NCBI GenBank assembly: GCA_964573255.1
Contig: CAZNJB010000013.1
Location: 1 to 64,000, forward strand
DNA from: CAYNUJ01 sp964573255
GTDB taxonomy: Bacteria; Bacteroidota; Ignavibacteria; Ignavibacteriales; Melioribacteraceae
DNA: 64,000 nucleotides
Reading direction: 5' to 3'
The notes beneath the pieces are model-generated. The model saw only the letters and a program-made list of their open reading frames with translations, had not been told where the DNA came from and made no database searches. Shown here one piece after another: positions 25,741-34,922 of the stretch (position 1 is the stretch's first letter; each line of letters opens with the position of its first letter). The position numbers and the translations under genes were made by a program.

Positions 25741-27753
25741 TTATTTCAGTAATTTTTTCATTTTTTCAATTTCATCCCTCAACAATGCTGCGCGTTCAAA
25801 TTCCAAATCCTTTGCCGCCTGCAGCATTTCTTCTTCCATTTGCTCTATTAATTCCTGTTTTTGCTCATTCGACATATATCTAATTACAGGTTCTGCAACT
25901 TTAGTAAAGGAAGTGTCTTCATAATCTTCTTTTTTACGCATATCTGCAATAGAAGTGGAAGCCATAATTTCTTCCTTACTCTTGAATACAGTTTTGGGAG
26001 TAATCCCATGTTTTTCGTTGTATTCCTTTTGAACTTTTCGTCTTCTATTAGTTTCATCAATTGTTTTCTTCATAGAATCGGTAATCCTGTCCGCATACAT
26101 AATCACCTTACCGCCTGCATTTCTTGCGGTTCTTCCAGCAGTTTGCATAAGGGATCTTTCGCTTCTTAAAAATCCTTCCTTGTCGGCGTCAATTATCGCT
26201 ACCAAAGATACTTCCGGTAGATCGAGCCCTTCTCTAAGTAAGTTAACCCCGACTAAAACATCGAAATCGCCCATTCGCAGGTCTCTTATAATTTCGACCC
26301 TTTCAAGCGCATCTATATCGCTGTGAATATAACGTACCTTTATATTAAGGCGTTCGAGATAATCCGTTAAATCCTCGGCCATTTTTTTTGTTAGAGTAGT
26401 TACAAGAACCCTTTCGTTCTTCTCGACTCTAATTCTTATTTCATCGAGTAAGTCGTCAATTTGATTTTTTACCGGGCGTACTTCAATTTCAGGATCGAGT
26501 AATCCTGTAGGACGAATAATCTGTTCTACTATAGCTCCGCCGCTTTTAATTAATTCATAATCACCCGGAGTGGCGGAAACATAAATAGCTTGGTTTACCA
26601 AAGCCTCGAATTCTTCAAATTTCAACGGACGGTTATCGAGTGCTGAAGGGAGACGGAAACCGTGCTCAACCAGCGTTTCTTTCCTCGCCCTGTCCCCGTT
26701 GTACATTCCCCTTATCTGTGGAATCGTAACGTGCGATTCATCAATTATAAGAAGATAATCTTTCGGGAAATAATCGAACAAACAGGATGGACGCGATCCG
26801 GGTGGTCTGCCCTCCATATGTCTGGAATAATTTTCTATACCCGAGCAATACCCTATTTCCTTAATCATCTCGATATCGTATTTTGTACGCTGCTCTAATC
26901 GCTGAGCTTCAAGATACTTTTCTTCTTTCCAAAAATAATTTAGCCTTTCTTTTAATTCCTCTTCGATTGTAACTATGGCTCTTTGAACCTGCTCCTTAGT
27001 AGTCACAAAATACTTTGCCGGATAAATAGCAACCGAATCCACTTCCCTTATAACATCTCCTGTAATTGAATCGATTATCGAAAGACGCTCAATCTCATCG
27101 CCCCAAAATTCAACCCTTACAGCCTCTTCGTGCTGATAAGCCGGAATTATCTCAACCACATCACCTCGGGCACGGAATGTTCCGCGAGTAAATTCAACAT
27201 CATTCCTGATGTAATAAATATCGATCAGCGACATTAACAATTGTTTCTTCTCAATTTCCGCACCTTTTTTTATGAACACAATCTGTTTGGCATATTCTTC
27301 CGGCGCTCCGATACCGTAAATCGAACTGACACTGGCAACAATTATCACATCCCTGCGCCCCTCAATTAAAGCCGTAGTCGCCTTTAATCTCAGCCGGTCA
27401 ATCTCTTCGTTAACCGAAAAATCTTTCTCGATGTACAAATCGTTTTTTACTACGTAAGCTTCTGGTTGATAGTAATCGTAATAACTTATGAAGAACTCAA
27501 CGGCGTTATGAGGGAAAAACGCTTTAAATTCAGAATAAAGCTGAGCCGCCAATGTTTTGTTGTGTGAAATTATTAATGTAGGTCTGTTTACCTGAGCAAT
27601 AACATTGGACATAGTAAAGGTTTTACCACTGCCCGTAACGCCAAGTAGCACCTGATGTTTTGTACCACGAAGTATATTTTCGCTCAGTTCTTTAATTGCC
27701 TGCGGTTGATCACCCGAAGGTTTGTAATTAGTTACTAATTGGAATTTATCCAT
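25741..27753 (-). CDS. uvrB: excinuclease ABC subunit B
   Basis: The 670-residue protein has the full UvrB layout: Walker A GVTGSGKT at 38-45, the beta-hairpin region with YYDYYQPEAYV, the DESH Walker B box, helicase motifs ending in QTAGRTARN, and the C-terminal UVR domain (LEFERAALLRDEIEKMKKLL) that contacts UvrC. UvrB receives DNA damage from UvrA, opens the helix and recruits UvrC for incision in nucleotide excision repair. Length and motifs are normal. It is a single gene, divergent from the DUF3078 gene. The open frame continues about 50 codons beyond its stop, without a recognised family. Confidence 0.98.
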   Translation of the reverse strand: MDKFQLVTNYKPSGDQPQAIKELSENILRGTKHQVLLGVTGSGKTFTMSNVIAQVNRPTLIISHNKTLAAQLYSEFKAFFPHNAVEFFISYYDYYQPEAYVVKNDLYIEKDFSVNEEIDRLRLKATTALIEGRRDVIIVASVSSIYGIGAPEEYAKQIVFIKKGAEIEKKQLLMSLIDIYYIRNDVEFTRGTFRARGDVVEIIPAYQHEEAVRVEFWGDEIERLSIIDSITGDVIREVDSVAIYPAKYFVTTKEQVQRAIVTIEEELKERLNYFWKEEKYLEAQRLEQRTKYDIEMIKEIGYCSGIENYSRHMEGRPPGSRPSCLFDYFPKDYLLIIDESHVTIPQIRGMYNGDRARKETLVEHGFRLPSALDNRPLKFEEFEALVNQAIYVSATPGDYELIKSGGAIVEQIIRPTGLLDPEIEVRPVKNQIDDLLDEIRIRVEKNERVLVTTLTKKMAEDLTDYLERLNIKVRYIHSDIDALERVEIIRDLRMGDFDVLVGVNLLREGLDLPEVSLVAIIDADKEGFLRSERSLMQTAGRTARNAGGKVIMYADRITDSMKKTIDETNRRRKVQKEYNEKHGITPKTVFKSKEEIMASTSIADMRKKEDYEDTSFTKVAEPVIRYMSNEQKQELIEQMEEEMLQAAKDLEFERAALLRDEIEKMKKLLK

Positions 27754-27800
27754 TTATTTTATTTTCTACTTTCTTATGGTGAATTATAAACTATTATTCT

Positions 27801-27808
27801 TAATTTTG
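27801..27808 (+). promoter_or_regulatory. candidate Bacteroidota-type -7 element
   Basis: TAATTTTG matches TAnnTTTG, the -7 consensus used by the primary sigma factor of Bacteroidota, and lies 49 bases upstream of the DUF3078 start. A clear -33 TTTG is missing. Confidence 0.3.
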
Positions 27809-27856
27809 TGAACTCAAAATATTAAACTACAAAAAAACCATCTAACAGGTTTCAAA

Positions 27857-28702
27857 ATGATAAGAAAAATATTAACACTGCTTCTCATATTATCCTTCAA
27901 TTCCATATTTTCAAAACCGCCCGATTCAATTTATTATAAATGGCTTCCTTCCTTTGATACCGGATTGAATATCAGCCAGATCTCATTTAAGAACTGGGTA
28001 AAAGGTGGTGAGAATTCTCTCACTTGGACTTTAACCGGCAACTTTAACCTAAATTACAAAAGCGATACTTGGATGTTGAAAAACCAAGTGAAGGCTGCAT
28101 TCGGCAGGACTAAAATCGGATCTCAAAAATTTAGAACCAACGATAACGAATTGTACGTCGAAAGTGTACTCTCATATAATGTTGGCTGGAAAGTCGATCC
28201 CTATTTTTCGAACACACTCCGAACTCAAATTACCGAAGGTTTTAATTATGATAAAGAGCCGAAACAGAAAATTGCCGATTTCTTCGATCCCGGTTATATA
28301 AGTCAGAGTATCGGTTTTAACTACGACAAAACAAAAATATTCAAAATAAGACTTGGAATAGCTCTGCAGCAAACGTTTACAAATAGATTCAGGCAATATT
28401 CCGACGACAAGTCCACGTCAAACAGGATCGAGGCATTTAAACTCGAAACGGGAATGGAATCCGTAAGCAGTAGTGAGTTTACAATTGATACAAATTTGAA
28501 AATGCAAAGTAAGCTTCGGCTGTTTACCCGTTTTGAGCATATCGACGTTTGGGATATAAGATGGGATAATAATATTATAGCAAAAATTAATTCTTGGCTG
28601 AATGTTAACTTCAACTTTTTATTGATCTACGAGAAAAATCAATCTTTGAAGACTCAAATGAAACAAGCTCTTCAAGTCGGCATAGTTTACAATGTGATTT
28701 AA
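27857..28702 (+). CDS. DUF3078 family outer-membrane protein
   Basis: The 281-residue product has a signal peptide (residues 1-19) and then the DUF3078 pattern: ISQISFKNWVKGGENSLTWT near the start, followed by a long series of amphipathic strands with aromatic ends, as in a beta barrel. It probably sits in the outer membrane. No function has been shown for the family. The gene is alone; it is divergent from uvrB and followed by a gap with several hairpins. Confidence 0.9.
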   Translation: MIRKILTLLLILSFNSIFSKPPDSIYYKWLPSFDTGLNISQISFKNWVKGGENSLTWTLTGNFNLNYKSDTWMLKNQVKAAFGRTKIGSQKFRTNDNELYVESVLSYNVGWKVDPYFSNTLRTQITEGFNYDKEPKQKIADFFDPGYISQSIGFNYDKTKIFKIRLGIALQQTFTNRFRQYSDDKSTSNRIEAFKLETGMESVSSSEFTIDTNLKMQSKLRLFTRFEHIDVWDIRWDNNIIAKINSWLNVNFNFLLIYEKNQSLKTQMKQALQVGIVYNVI

Positions 28703-28992
28703 CTGCTAAAATTTAGCAATGACATTTTTCCCGGCGCTTGTTTTAAATCTTGTATTATTAGAATCAGGCTGATTCTTTTGATATTATCCCAAAGAGAATT
28801 TTAGTTAGTGGTTTTCTATAAATTTGAAAACCACTAACAATTCGATAAAATTACATTCTCATCAATCAGACTTAATTTCTCACCTTATTTTCCAATATTA
28901 CGTTTGGTAAAGGAGAATACATAGAATAAATAAAAGCGTTCAATTCTTCATCTATTTCCATTTAGGCATAGCACATAAAGTTAAGAAACACA
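28703..28992. other. intergenic region with three hairpins
   Basis: There is no gene here. TGCTAAA-A-TTTAGCA lies at 28704-28718. AGAATCA-GGC-TGATTCT at 28760-28776 is followed by TTTG and may end the DUF3078 transcript. A stronger stem is at 28804-28838. Confidence 0.5.
28804..28838. repeat. perfect 13-bp stem hairpin
   Basis: GTTAGTGGTTTTC at 28804-28816 and GAAAACCACTAAC at 28826-28838 pair fully around a nine-base loop. No T-run follows on the plus strand. It could be a terminator of the type seen in AT-rich genomes or a repeat element. Confidence 0.5.
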
Positions 28993-29020
28993 GGAAACTT
29001 TATTTGATTTTTTAGTTTCC
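28993..29020. promoter_or_regulatory. putative TetR operator 1
   Basis: GGAAAC-N16-GTTTCC. The match extends to AGGAAACT and AGTTTCCT arms on this copy. It covers the -35 part of the promoter of the TetR gene. Its twin starts 41 bases downstream. Confidence 0.65.
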
Positions 29021-29033
29021 TTTTTGCTATATT
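29004..29033 (+). promoter_or_regulatory. promoter of the TetR-led export operon
   Basis: TTGATT at 29004-29009 and TATATT at 29028-29033 are separated by 18 bases; TTTG at 29003-29006 with TATATTGG also fits the Bacteroidota form loosely. Transcription would start near 29040, between or within the two operators and before the ATG at 29068. Confidence 0.55.
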
Positions 29034-29061
29034 GGAAACGAAAAAAACAAAATTAGTTTCC
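29034..29061. promoter_or_regulatory. putative TetR operator 2
   Basis: A second GGAAAC-N16-GTTTCC with exactly the same spacing as operator 1. It covers the expected transcription start and ends six bases before the ATG at 29068. Confidence 0.65.
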
Positions 29062-29067
29062 TTTGAT

Positions 29068-29685
29068 ATGAGTGCAGAAAAATTACGAATAATTAAAGTT
29101 GCAGAAAATATTTATTTGAGTAAGGGGTTCTACAAAACAACGGTAGATGAAGTTGCTCGTACGCTTAAAATGAGCAAGAAAACCATTTATAAGCATTTCC
29201 CTACCAAAAAAGATTTACTGATTGGCGTGGTTGAGTATATTAAATCGGGAATCAGAAATGAAATTGAAAATATTATGAACTCCGATCTCAATCCGATAGA
29301 GAAAATGTATTACATTTTTGCTTTTATCGCACAGAGGTCACAGAAACTTTCCGGCGAATGGCTCGAAGATCTTCAAACTTACAGCTCCGATATTTGGAAA
29401 GGGATTGAAAATTTCAGGAAGGAAATGATACTGAATAATTTGATAAATTGTGTTAGAGAAGGGAAAGAAAAAAATCTGGTAATTGACCAACCGCCGATTT
29501 TAATGATAAACATTCTCCTTTCTGCTGCAAACGGAGTAATTACTCCGGAATTCTTAATTAATACCAACATTTCAGTAAAACAGGCAATTGAAACTACTTG
29601 GAATATAATTTTAACAGGAATATTAACCCCAAAAGGAAGAAAAATTTTGAAGCAAATTAAGGAAAGGAAAAATGAAAACAAATAA
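29068..29685 (+). CDS. TetR/AcrR family transcriptional regulator
   Basis: The N-terminal helix-turn-helix TTVDEVARTLKMSKKTIYKHF lies at about residues 24-44, the standard TetR layout, followed by a helical ligand domain to residue 205. I choose the ATG at 29068, not the TTG at 29032, because the promoter and both operator repeats then fall upstream of the gene and the length is typical. The gene overlaps the next one (membrane-fusion protein) by 14 bases. It is expected to repress its own operon and release DNA when a toxic ligand binds; the ligand is unknown. Confidence 0.92.
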   Translation: MSAEKLRIIKVAENIYLSKGFYKTTVDEVARTLKMSKKTIYKHFPTKKDLLIGVVEYIKSGIRNEIENIMNSDLNPIEKMYYIFAFIAQRSQKLSGEWLEDLQTYSSDIWKGIENFRKEMILNNLINCVREGKEKNLVIDQPPILMINILLSAANGVITPEFLINTNISVKQAIETTWNIILTGILTPKGRKILKQIKERKNENK

Positions 29686-30637
29686 GATAATTTTAGCGCT
29701 GATCTTTTCGGCAGTTTTACTTTCAGGCTGTGGAAACGGCGATAGGAATACCATTTCGGAATCCGGAATAGTAGAAATAAAAAGTTTCTCGGTCTCTGCA
29801 CAAGTGCCGGGTAAAATAATTTCGATTAACGTCGAAGAAGGCAGCTTGGTTAATAAAGGGGATACAATAGCTGTAATCGACCATCAAAAATTGGATTATC
29901 AATTAATGCAGGCTGAAGCGAATCTCGCAGCTGCTAAAGCACAATATGAATTGCTGAAAAACGGAGCCCGTAAAGAAGATATCACTTCTGCTAACCAGGC
30001 ATATTCACAAGCAAAAACAAATTTCGAACTGGCAAAAAAGGATTTTGATAGAATTAATCAGCTATTCGAGAACAATTCAGCAACGGAAAAACAGGTGGAT
30101 GATGCAAGTTCACGTTTAAAAATCGCCGAAGCAAGGTTAAAACAAGCGGAAGCAGCCAATAAGAAAATCAAAAATTTTGCTCGACCCGAAGAGCTCAAAA
30201 AAGCGGAAGCAGCGGTTAAAGCTGCAGAGGCGGCGGTTCTTTTGGTAAAAAATAATATTGACGATGCGATAATTACATCTCCGACTTCAGGATTTATATC
30301 TGAATTTTATTACGAAATTGGTGAAATCATTCCTGCTTATTCGGTTCTTTGCGATATATTGAACGGTTCCGAAGCGGAAATTGAAATATATATAAGCGAA
30401 ACAGATTTGGGTAAAATAAGCACAGGAATGGAAGCTAGCATTTATTCCGACTCATTTCCCGATGCACCGATAAAAGGAAAAATAACTCAAATTGCCGAGG
30501 AGGCGGAATTCACTCCTAAAACAATTCAAACAAAAGAAGAAAGAACAAAACTGGTTTACAAGGTTACAATCAAAGCAAATAATCCTGAAAATAAATTAAA
30601 AGGCGGAATGCCTGTTGACGTGGAAATAGCACTATAA
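29672..30637 (+). CDS. HlyD-type membrane fusion lipoprotein of an ABC exporter
   Basis: The 321-residue protein begins with a lipoprotein signal (LIFSAVLLSGCG, lipid Cys near residue 20). It has a split biotinyl-lipoyl-like domain (EEGSLVNKGDTIAVID near 53-68 and DAIITSPTSGFISEFYYEIG in the middle) on either side of a long, alanine-rich coiled coil (about 75-185), then a beta-barrel domain. It connects the inner-membrane ABC permeases with TolC. The layout matches the YbhG/YhiI group. It is translated from AAGGAAAGGA inside the end of the TetR gene, and its stop shares a base with the start of the next gene. Confidence 0.93.
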   Translation: MKTNKIILALIFSAVLLSGCGNGDRNTISESGIVEIKSFSVSAQVPGKIISINVEEGSLVNKGDTIAVIDHQKLDYQLMQAEANLAAAKAQYELLKNGARKEDITSANQAYSQAKTNFELAKKDFDRINQLFENNSATEKQVDDASSRLKIAEARLKQAEAANKKIKNFARPEELKKAEAAVKAAEAAVLLVKNNIDDAIITSPTSGFISEFYYEIGEIIPAYSVLCDILNGSEAEIEIYISETDLGKISTGMEASIYSDSFPDAPIKGKITQIAEEAEFTPKTIQTKEERTKLVYKVTIKANNPENKLKGGMPVDVEIAL

Positions 30638-31545
30638 TGGAATACATTATTCAAATAGAGAATTTTCATAAATATTACGGCGGCGTTAAAGCCGTAAATG
30701 GAATAACTCTCAATATCCGCAAGGGTGAAATGTTTGGATTGGTCGGACCCGACGGTGCGGGCAAGACGACTACAATCCGTACTTTATGCGGTTTATTGAA
30801 GCCTACCAAGGGCACGGTGCGGTTATTCGCTAAAGATTCATTTTCAGATAAAGGCGATATAAAAGAGCGAATCGGTTATTTATCCCAAACATTCAGTCTT
30901 TACGGTGATTTATCGATCGATGAAAATATCGAATTCTTCGCCGAAATTCATAATGTTGAAAATTTTGAAGAAAGACGAAACGAATTGCTCGAATTTACAC
31001 GCCTTAAACAGTTCAGAGATCGTCCGGCTGAGAAATTATCCGGAGGAATGAAACAGAAACTAGCTCTTGCCTGCAGTTTGATTCACAAACCGGAAATACT
31101 CTTTCTCGACGAGCCGACTACAGGAGTTGATCCGGTATCGAGACGTGATTTCTGGAAAATTCTTTCCGAATTGCTCGCCGAAGGTTTAACCGTTGTAATT
31201 ACAACTCCTTATCTCGACGAAGCGGAAAGATGCTCTCGTGTGGCCCTAATGAACAAGGGCAAAATTTTAATTGCAGATACACCGGAAAATGTTAAAGCAT
31301 CAACTCGTAAATCTGTTTTGGAAGTTGTTTGCAACCCTATTTCCGAAGCACGTGTTTTGCTTAAAGAGAAAAATTACGAAATTCAATCTTTCGGCGATAG
31401 ACTGAATATTGTACTCGATCAAGATTTTGACATGGAAAAAATAAAGAACCAGTTAAAAGAACATAAAATTGAAATTGAAAGCACGCGGGTTATAGCTCCT
31501 TCGCTCGAGAATGTGTTCATTCATTTAATAAAAGAAGCATCTTAA
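30637..31545 (+). CDS. ABC transporter ATP-binding protein (first of pair)
   Basis: Motifs are Walker A GPDGAGKT at 37-44, Q-loop YLSQ at 81-84, signature LSGGMKQ at 134-140, and Walker B with catalytic E159 (ILFLDEPTTGVDP). The switch histidine is missing: the H-loop reads ITTPYLDEAE with proline at 191, from codon CCT. This matches the N-terminal half of YbhF-type double ATPases. With the partner at 32863-33786 it would form a heterodimer with one weak and one active ATP site. Start and preceding stop overlap as TAATG, so translation is coupled. Confidence 0.95.
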   Translation: MEYIIQIENFHKYYGGVKAVNGITLNIRKGEMFGLVGPDGAGKTTTIRTLCGLLKPTKGTVRLFAKDSFSDKGDIKERIGYLSQTFSLYGDLSIDENIEFFAEIHNVENFEERRNELLEFTRLKQFRDRPAEKLSGGMKQKLALACSLIHKPEILFLDEPTTGVDPVSRRDFWKILSELLAEGLTVVITTPYLDEAERCSRVALMNKGKILIADTPENVKASTRKSVLEVVCNPISEARVLLKEKNYEIQSFGDRLNIVLDQDFDMEKIKNQLKEHKIEIESTRVIAPSLENVFIHLIKEAS

Positions 31546-31555
31546 CGAGGATAAA

Positions 31556-32863
31556 ATGAAAAGAGTTATTTTAATATTATTAATTGCAACCGGAATTTTG
31601 AGCGCTCAGGAATTTACGCTCGAAAAAAGTCTTGAAATCGGACTATCCAATAGCAAATCGTTAAATATTCATAAAGCAAAAATCATAAGCGCGAAAGCAA
31701 AGGTGAGTGAAATTTCATCCCAGTTCTATCCTCAAATTTCGGCGGGATTTATTTACAACAGACTCAGCGATATCCCTCCGTTCGAATTTACAGCGCCTTT
31801 TTCCCCTGTCCCAATAAAAATTCAAGATCCGATTTTGAACAATTATATTTTAAGAGCCGGGTTTCAATTGCCCGTTTTTATGGGATTCAAACTTTCATCG
31901 CTTAAATCTGCAGCTAAATTAAACTCAGATGCTGTAAGGAATGATTTTACGGCAGAGACTAATAACGAAGCAATGAAAATAACAGAAGCTTATTTCAATT
32001 ATCTCCAGGCGCAGGAAGCAGTTAAACTACTGGAAAAAAGTTTCAAAAATATGAAAGAACATTACAGGGATGCAAAGAACAGTTATGAAGCGGGGTTAAT
32101 TAAAAAGAACGAACTTCTGAAAATTGAATTGGAAACGAAAAAAATTGAATCTTCTTTAATCGAAGCGGAAAACAGAAAAAATATTGCGCGAACATTTTTT
32201 AATAAAGCCATAGGAATTAATTTGACTGAAACTACTGAAGTAGCATGGAATGCAGATGATAATTCCGCTTCTTCTTATAATCTTAATGAACTGCTGAACG
32301 AAGCATTAAAGAACCGGAAAGAAATCATATCATTTAGCTTGAGAAAAAAAGCTTCCGGGAAAAATATTGAAAGCGCAAAGTCGGGATATTTTCCTAATCT
32401 TTCCCTATTCGGAAATTACTACTATAACCGTCCGAACCAAAGGATACTACCACTGGAAGATAAATTCGCCGATACTTGGGAAGTTGGTATTGCGGTAAAT
32501 TGGAATGTATTCGATTGGGGCAAAACTTCAGCGCAGGTAACTCAAGCAGAGCAGGCATATACGCAGATATCAAATCAATTTGATTTGCTGAAAGAAAATA
32601 TAAAAACCGAAGTGATAAAAAATTATATGGATTTTCAATCGGCACAGGCAAAAGTAGAAACACAAAAACTTGCTGTAATATCGGCGGAAGAAAATTTGAA
32701 AGTGACCAACGATTTATTCAATCAGCAAATGGCATCAGCTTCAGAACTAACGGATGCCGAAACACAGTTGTTCAAAGCCGAAACTGAACTACTATTTGCA
32801 CGTATAGAAGTCAGACTTTCACAAATAAAATTATTCAAATCCATAGGACGAAAAATTTACTGA
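31556..32863 (+). CDS. TolC family outer-membrane efflux protein
   Basis: The 435-residue product has a signal peptide (MKRVILILLIATGILSAQ) and two related halves rich in long helices, with the typical FNYLQAQEAVKLLEKSFKNM-type segment in the first and NVFDWGKTSAQVTQAEQAY in the second. These form the periplasmic tunnel and outer-membrane barrel of a trimeric export duct. It stands between the two ATPase genes, which is uncommon. GAGG lies upstream of the start, and its TGA overlaps the next ATG (TGATG). Confidence 0.93.
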   Translation: MKRVILILLIATGILSAQEFTLEKSLEIGLSNSKSLNIHKAKIISAKAKVSEISSQFYPQISAGFIYNRLSDIPPFEFTAPFSPVPIKIQDPILNNYILRAGFQLPVFMGFKLSSLKSAAKLNSDAVRNDFTAETNNEAMKITEAYFNYLQAQEAVKLLEKSFKNMKEHYRDAKNSYEAGLIKKNELLKIELETKKIESSLIEAENRKNIARTFFNKAIGINLTETTEVAWNADDNSASSYNLNELLNEALKNRKEIISFSLRKKASGKNIESAKSGYFPNLSLFGNYYYNRPNQRILPLEDKFADTWEVGIAVNWNVFDWGKTSAQVTQAEQAYTQISNQFDLLKENIKTEVIKNYMDFQSAQAKVETQKLAVISAEENLKVTNDLFNQQMASASELTDAETQLFKAETELLFARIEVRLSQIKLFKSIGRKIY

Positions 32864-33786
32864 TGTATTCAATTGAAGTAAATAACTTGACAAAAAAATT
32901 CGGAGATTTTGTTTCCGTTGATCATATTTCCTTTAAAGTGAAAAAGGGAGAAATTTTCGGTTTCCTCGGCGCAAACGGTGCGGGGAAAACGACATCCATT
33001 AAAATGCTTTGCGGAATATTGGAACCGACCGAAGGCGACGCATTGGTAAGCGGTTTCAGTATAAAGAACGAGCCGAACAAAGTGAAATTGAACATCGGCT
33101 ATATGTCGCAAAAATTTTCCCTTTATAATGATTTGACTGTGGAAGAAAATATATCTTTCTTCGGCGGAGTCTACGGACTTGAAGGAAAAGAATTAAACGA
33201 TAGAAAAAAATGGGTTCTGAAAATTTCAAATCTCGAAGGAAAAGAAAACATTTTAACGGGTGATTTGCCGGGAGGAATAAAACAGCGGCTTGCATTGGGA
33301 ACGGCGGTAATTCACAAACCCGGAATAGTCTTCCTCGATGAACCTACGAGTGGAGTTGACCCAATTTCGCGAAGAAATTTTTGGGACTTAATTCACGAAT
33401 TATCAGCTGAAGGAACAACTGTATTCGTAACAACTCACTATCTCGAAGAAGCAGAGTATTGTGGAAATATAGTGCTGCTGAACGCCGGTAAAGTTATTGC
33501 CGAAGGGAATTCAAAGTATTTAAAAGAGAATTACATCAAAACACCGATTTACGAAATTGAGTGCAAGAATGCAGTTAAGGTGATGAGTTTTCTTCAAAAA
33601 GCCGATTTTACTAAGGAAATTTCCCTTTTCGGGAATAAAATCCATCTCTCCGTATCGGGGGAAAATATTTCTAAAGAGATTGTAGAGAGTGAATTGAGAA
33701 AGAAAAATTTTGAAATTGTAAGCATCGATAGAATTGTTCCTACGCTTGAAGATGTTTTCATTCATCTGCTGGAGGAAAACAAATGA
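32863..33786 (+). CDS. ABC transporter ATP-binding protein (second of pair)
   Basis: Motifs are Walker A GANGAGKT at 36-43, Q-loop YMSQ, Walker B with E160 (IVFLDEPTSGVDP) and an intact switch histidine H192 (VTTHYLEEAE). The ABC signature is altered to LPGGIKQ at 135-141, with proline (codon CCG) in place of the serine. It therefore complements the first ATPase, which has a perfect signature but no switch histidine. It corresponds to the C-terminal half of YbhF. Both ends overlap their neighbours by one to four bases. Confidence 0.95.
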   Translation: MYSIEVNNLTKKFGDFVSVDHISFKVKKGEIFGFLGANGAGKTTSIKMLCGILEPTEGDALVSGFSIKNEPNKVKLNIGYMSQKFSLYNDLTVEENISFFGGVYGLEGKELNDRKKWVLKISNLEGKENILTGDLPGGIKQRLALGTAVIHKPGIVFLDEPTSGVDPISRRNFWDLIHELSAEGTTVFVTTHYLEEAEYCGNIVLLNAGKVIAEGNSKYLKENYIKTPIYEIECKNAVKVMSFLQKADFTKEISLFGNKIHLSVSGENISKEIVESELRKKNFEIVSIDRIVPTLEDVFIHLLEENK

Positions 33787-34922
33787 GTTTCAGGAGATTA
33801 AAGGCAATAATTAAGAAAGAAGTAAAGCACCTGCTGCGCGATAGAAAAATGCTGATAGTCGTGTTTTTCTTTCCGGCATTTTTATTGGCGGTTTTCGGAT
33901 ACGCAGTTAACTTCGATGTTAAAAATATAAATCTCGCGGTATGGGACCAATCCAATACTCCCCAATCGAGGGAATTCTATAATGATTTAGCCGGTTCGGC
34001 TTATTTTAATTTAAGCGAAGTTTTGAATAACTCAGAAGATATTGACGAGGTACTGGATAAAAAAGACGCACAAGTTGCGTTGGTAATTCCAAAAGATTTT
34101 GCAACCAATTTGAATAGAACTGACAGAACTGCTAAAGTGCAGTTCATAATTGACGGTGTTGACGGTAATACTGCAACGATAATAAAGAATTATGTAGAAG
34201 CATTCACAGCCGGCTATTCGCAAAAGTTATCCGAAAAAATTGCATTGCGTACAGGAATGCGTATTCTACCCGCAATTGATATACGACCATTGTTTATGTT
34301 CAATCCCACATTGGAAACAACAAAATTTTTAATTCCCGGATTGATAGCATTCGTTTTGATTGTAACAACCATTGTTACCGTGTCACTCTCATTAGTGCGC
34401 GAAAAAGAACGAGGTACAATCGAACAAATAAATGTTTCCTCCATCAATACAGTGGAACTTCTTATAGGCAAAACGTTTCCTTATATTTTAATCGGATTAA
34501 TCAATTCATATACGGTTTTGGGCGCTGGACACATTTTATTCGGCATATCGGTTAGCGGAAGTCACGCACTCTTATTTTTAAGCATTATCACGTTCATTAT
34601 TGCCTGTGCCAGCATTGGAATATTTATTTCCGTTATATCGGATACGCAACAAGTGGCTTTTACCGCGGCTGTATTTGCATCCATGCTGCCTTCTGTAATT
34701 TTATCGGGCTTCATATTTCCAATCGAAAGTATGCCTCCGGTAATTCAGGTATTTTCGAATATAACTCCGGCGAAGTTTTTTATTATCGCTCTACGTTCAA
34801 TAATATTAAAAGGCGTTGGACTTGGAGCTTTCGGTATCAACCTGCTTTACCTTCTTATATTTCCGGCGGTATTTACTCTTCTTTCATTAATAATATCACG
34901 TAAAAAAGAAGGAGCAGCATAA
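33783..34922 (+). CDS. ABC-2 type transporter permease
   Basis: This 379-residue protein has one N-terminal helix (residues 21-42), a periplasmic domain of about 130 residues that contains QFIIDGVDGNTATIIKNYV, and five C-terminal helices from about residue 175. This is the YbhR/YbhS-type ABC-2 permease with the conserved VREKERGTIEQI cytoplasmic loop at about 207-218. It pairs with the next gene product. The ATG overlaps the ATPase stop by four bases (ATGA). Confidence 0.95.
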   Translation: MSFRRLKAIIKKEVKHLLRDRKMLIVVFFFPAFLLAVFGYAVNFDVKNINLAVWDQSNTPQSREFYNDLAGSAYFNLSEVLNNSEDIDEVLDKKDAQVALVIPKDFATNLNRTDRTAKVQFIIDGVDGNTATIIKNYVEAFTAGYSQKLSEKIALRTGMRILPAIDIRPLFMFNPTLETTKFLIPGLIAFVLIVTTIVTVSLSLVREKERGTIEQINVSSINTVELLIGKTFPYILIGLINSYTVLGAGHILFGISVSGSHALLFLSIITFIIACASIGIFISVISDTQQVAFTAAVFASMLPSVILSGFIFPIESMPPVIQVFSNITPAKFFIIALRSIILKGVGLGAFGINLLYLLIFPAVFTLLSLIISRKKEGAA

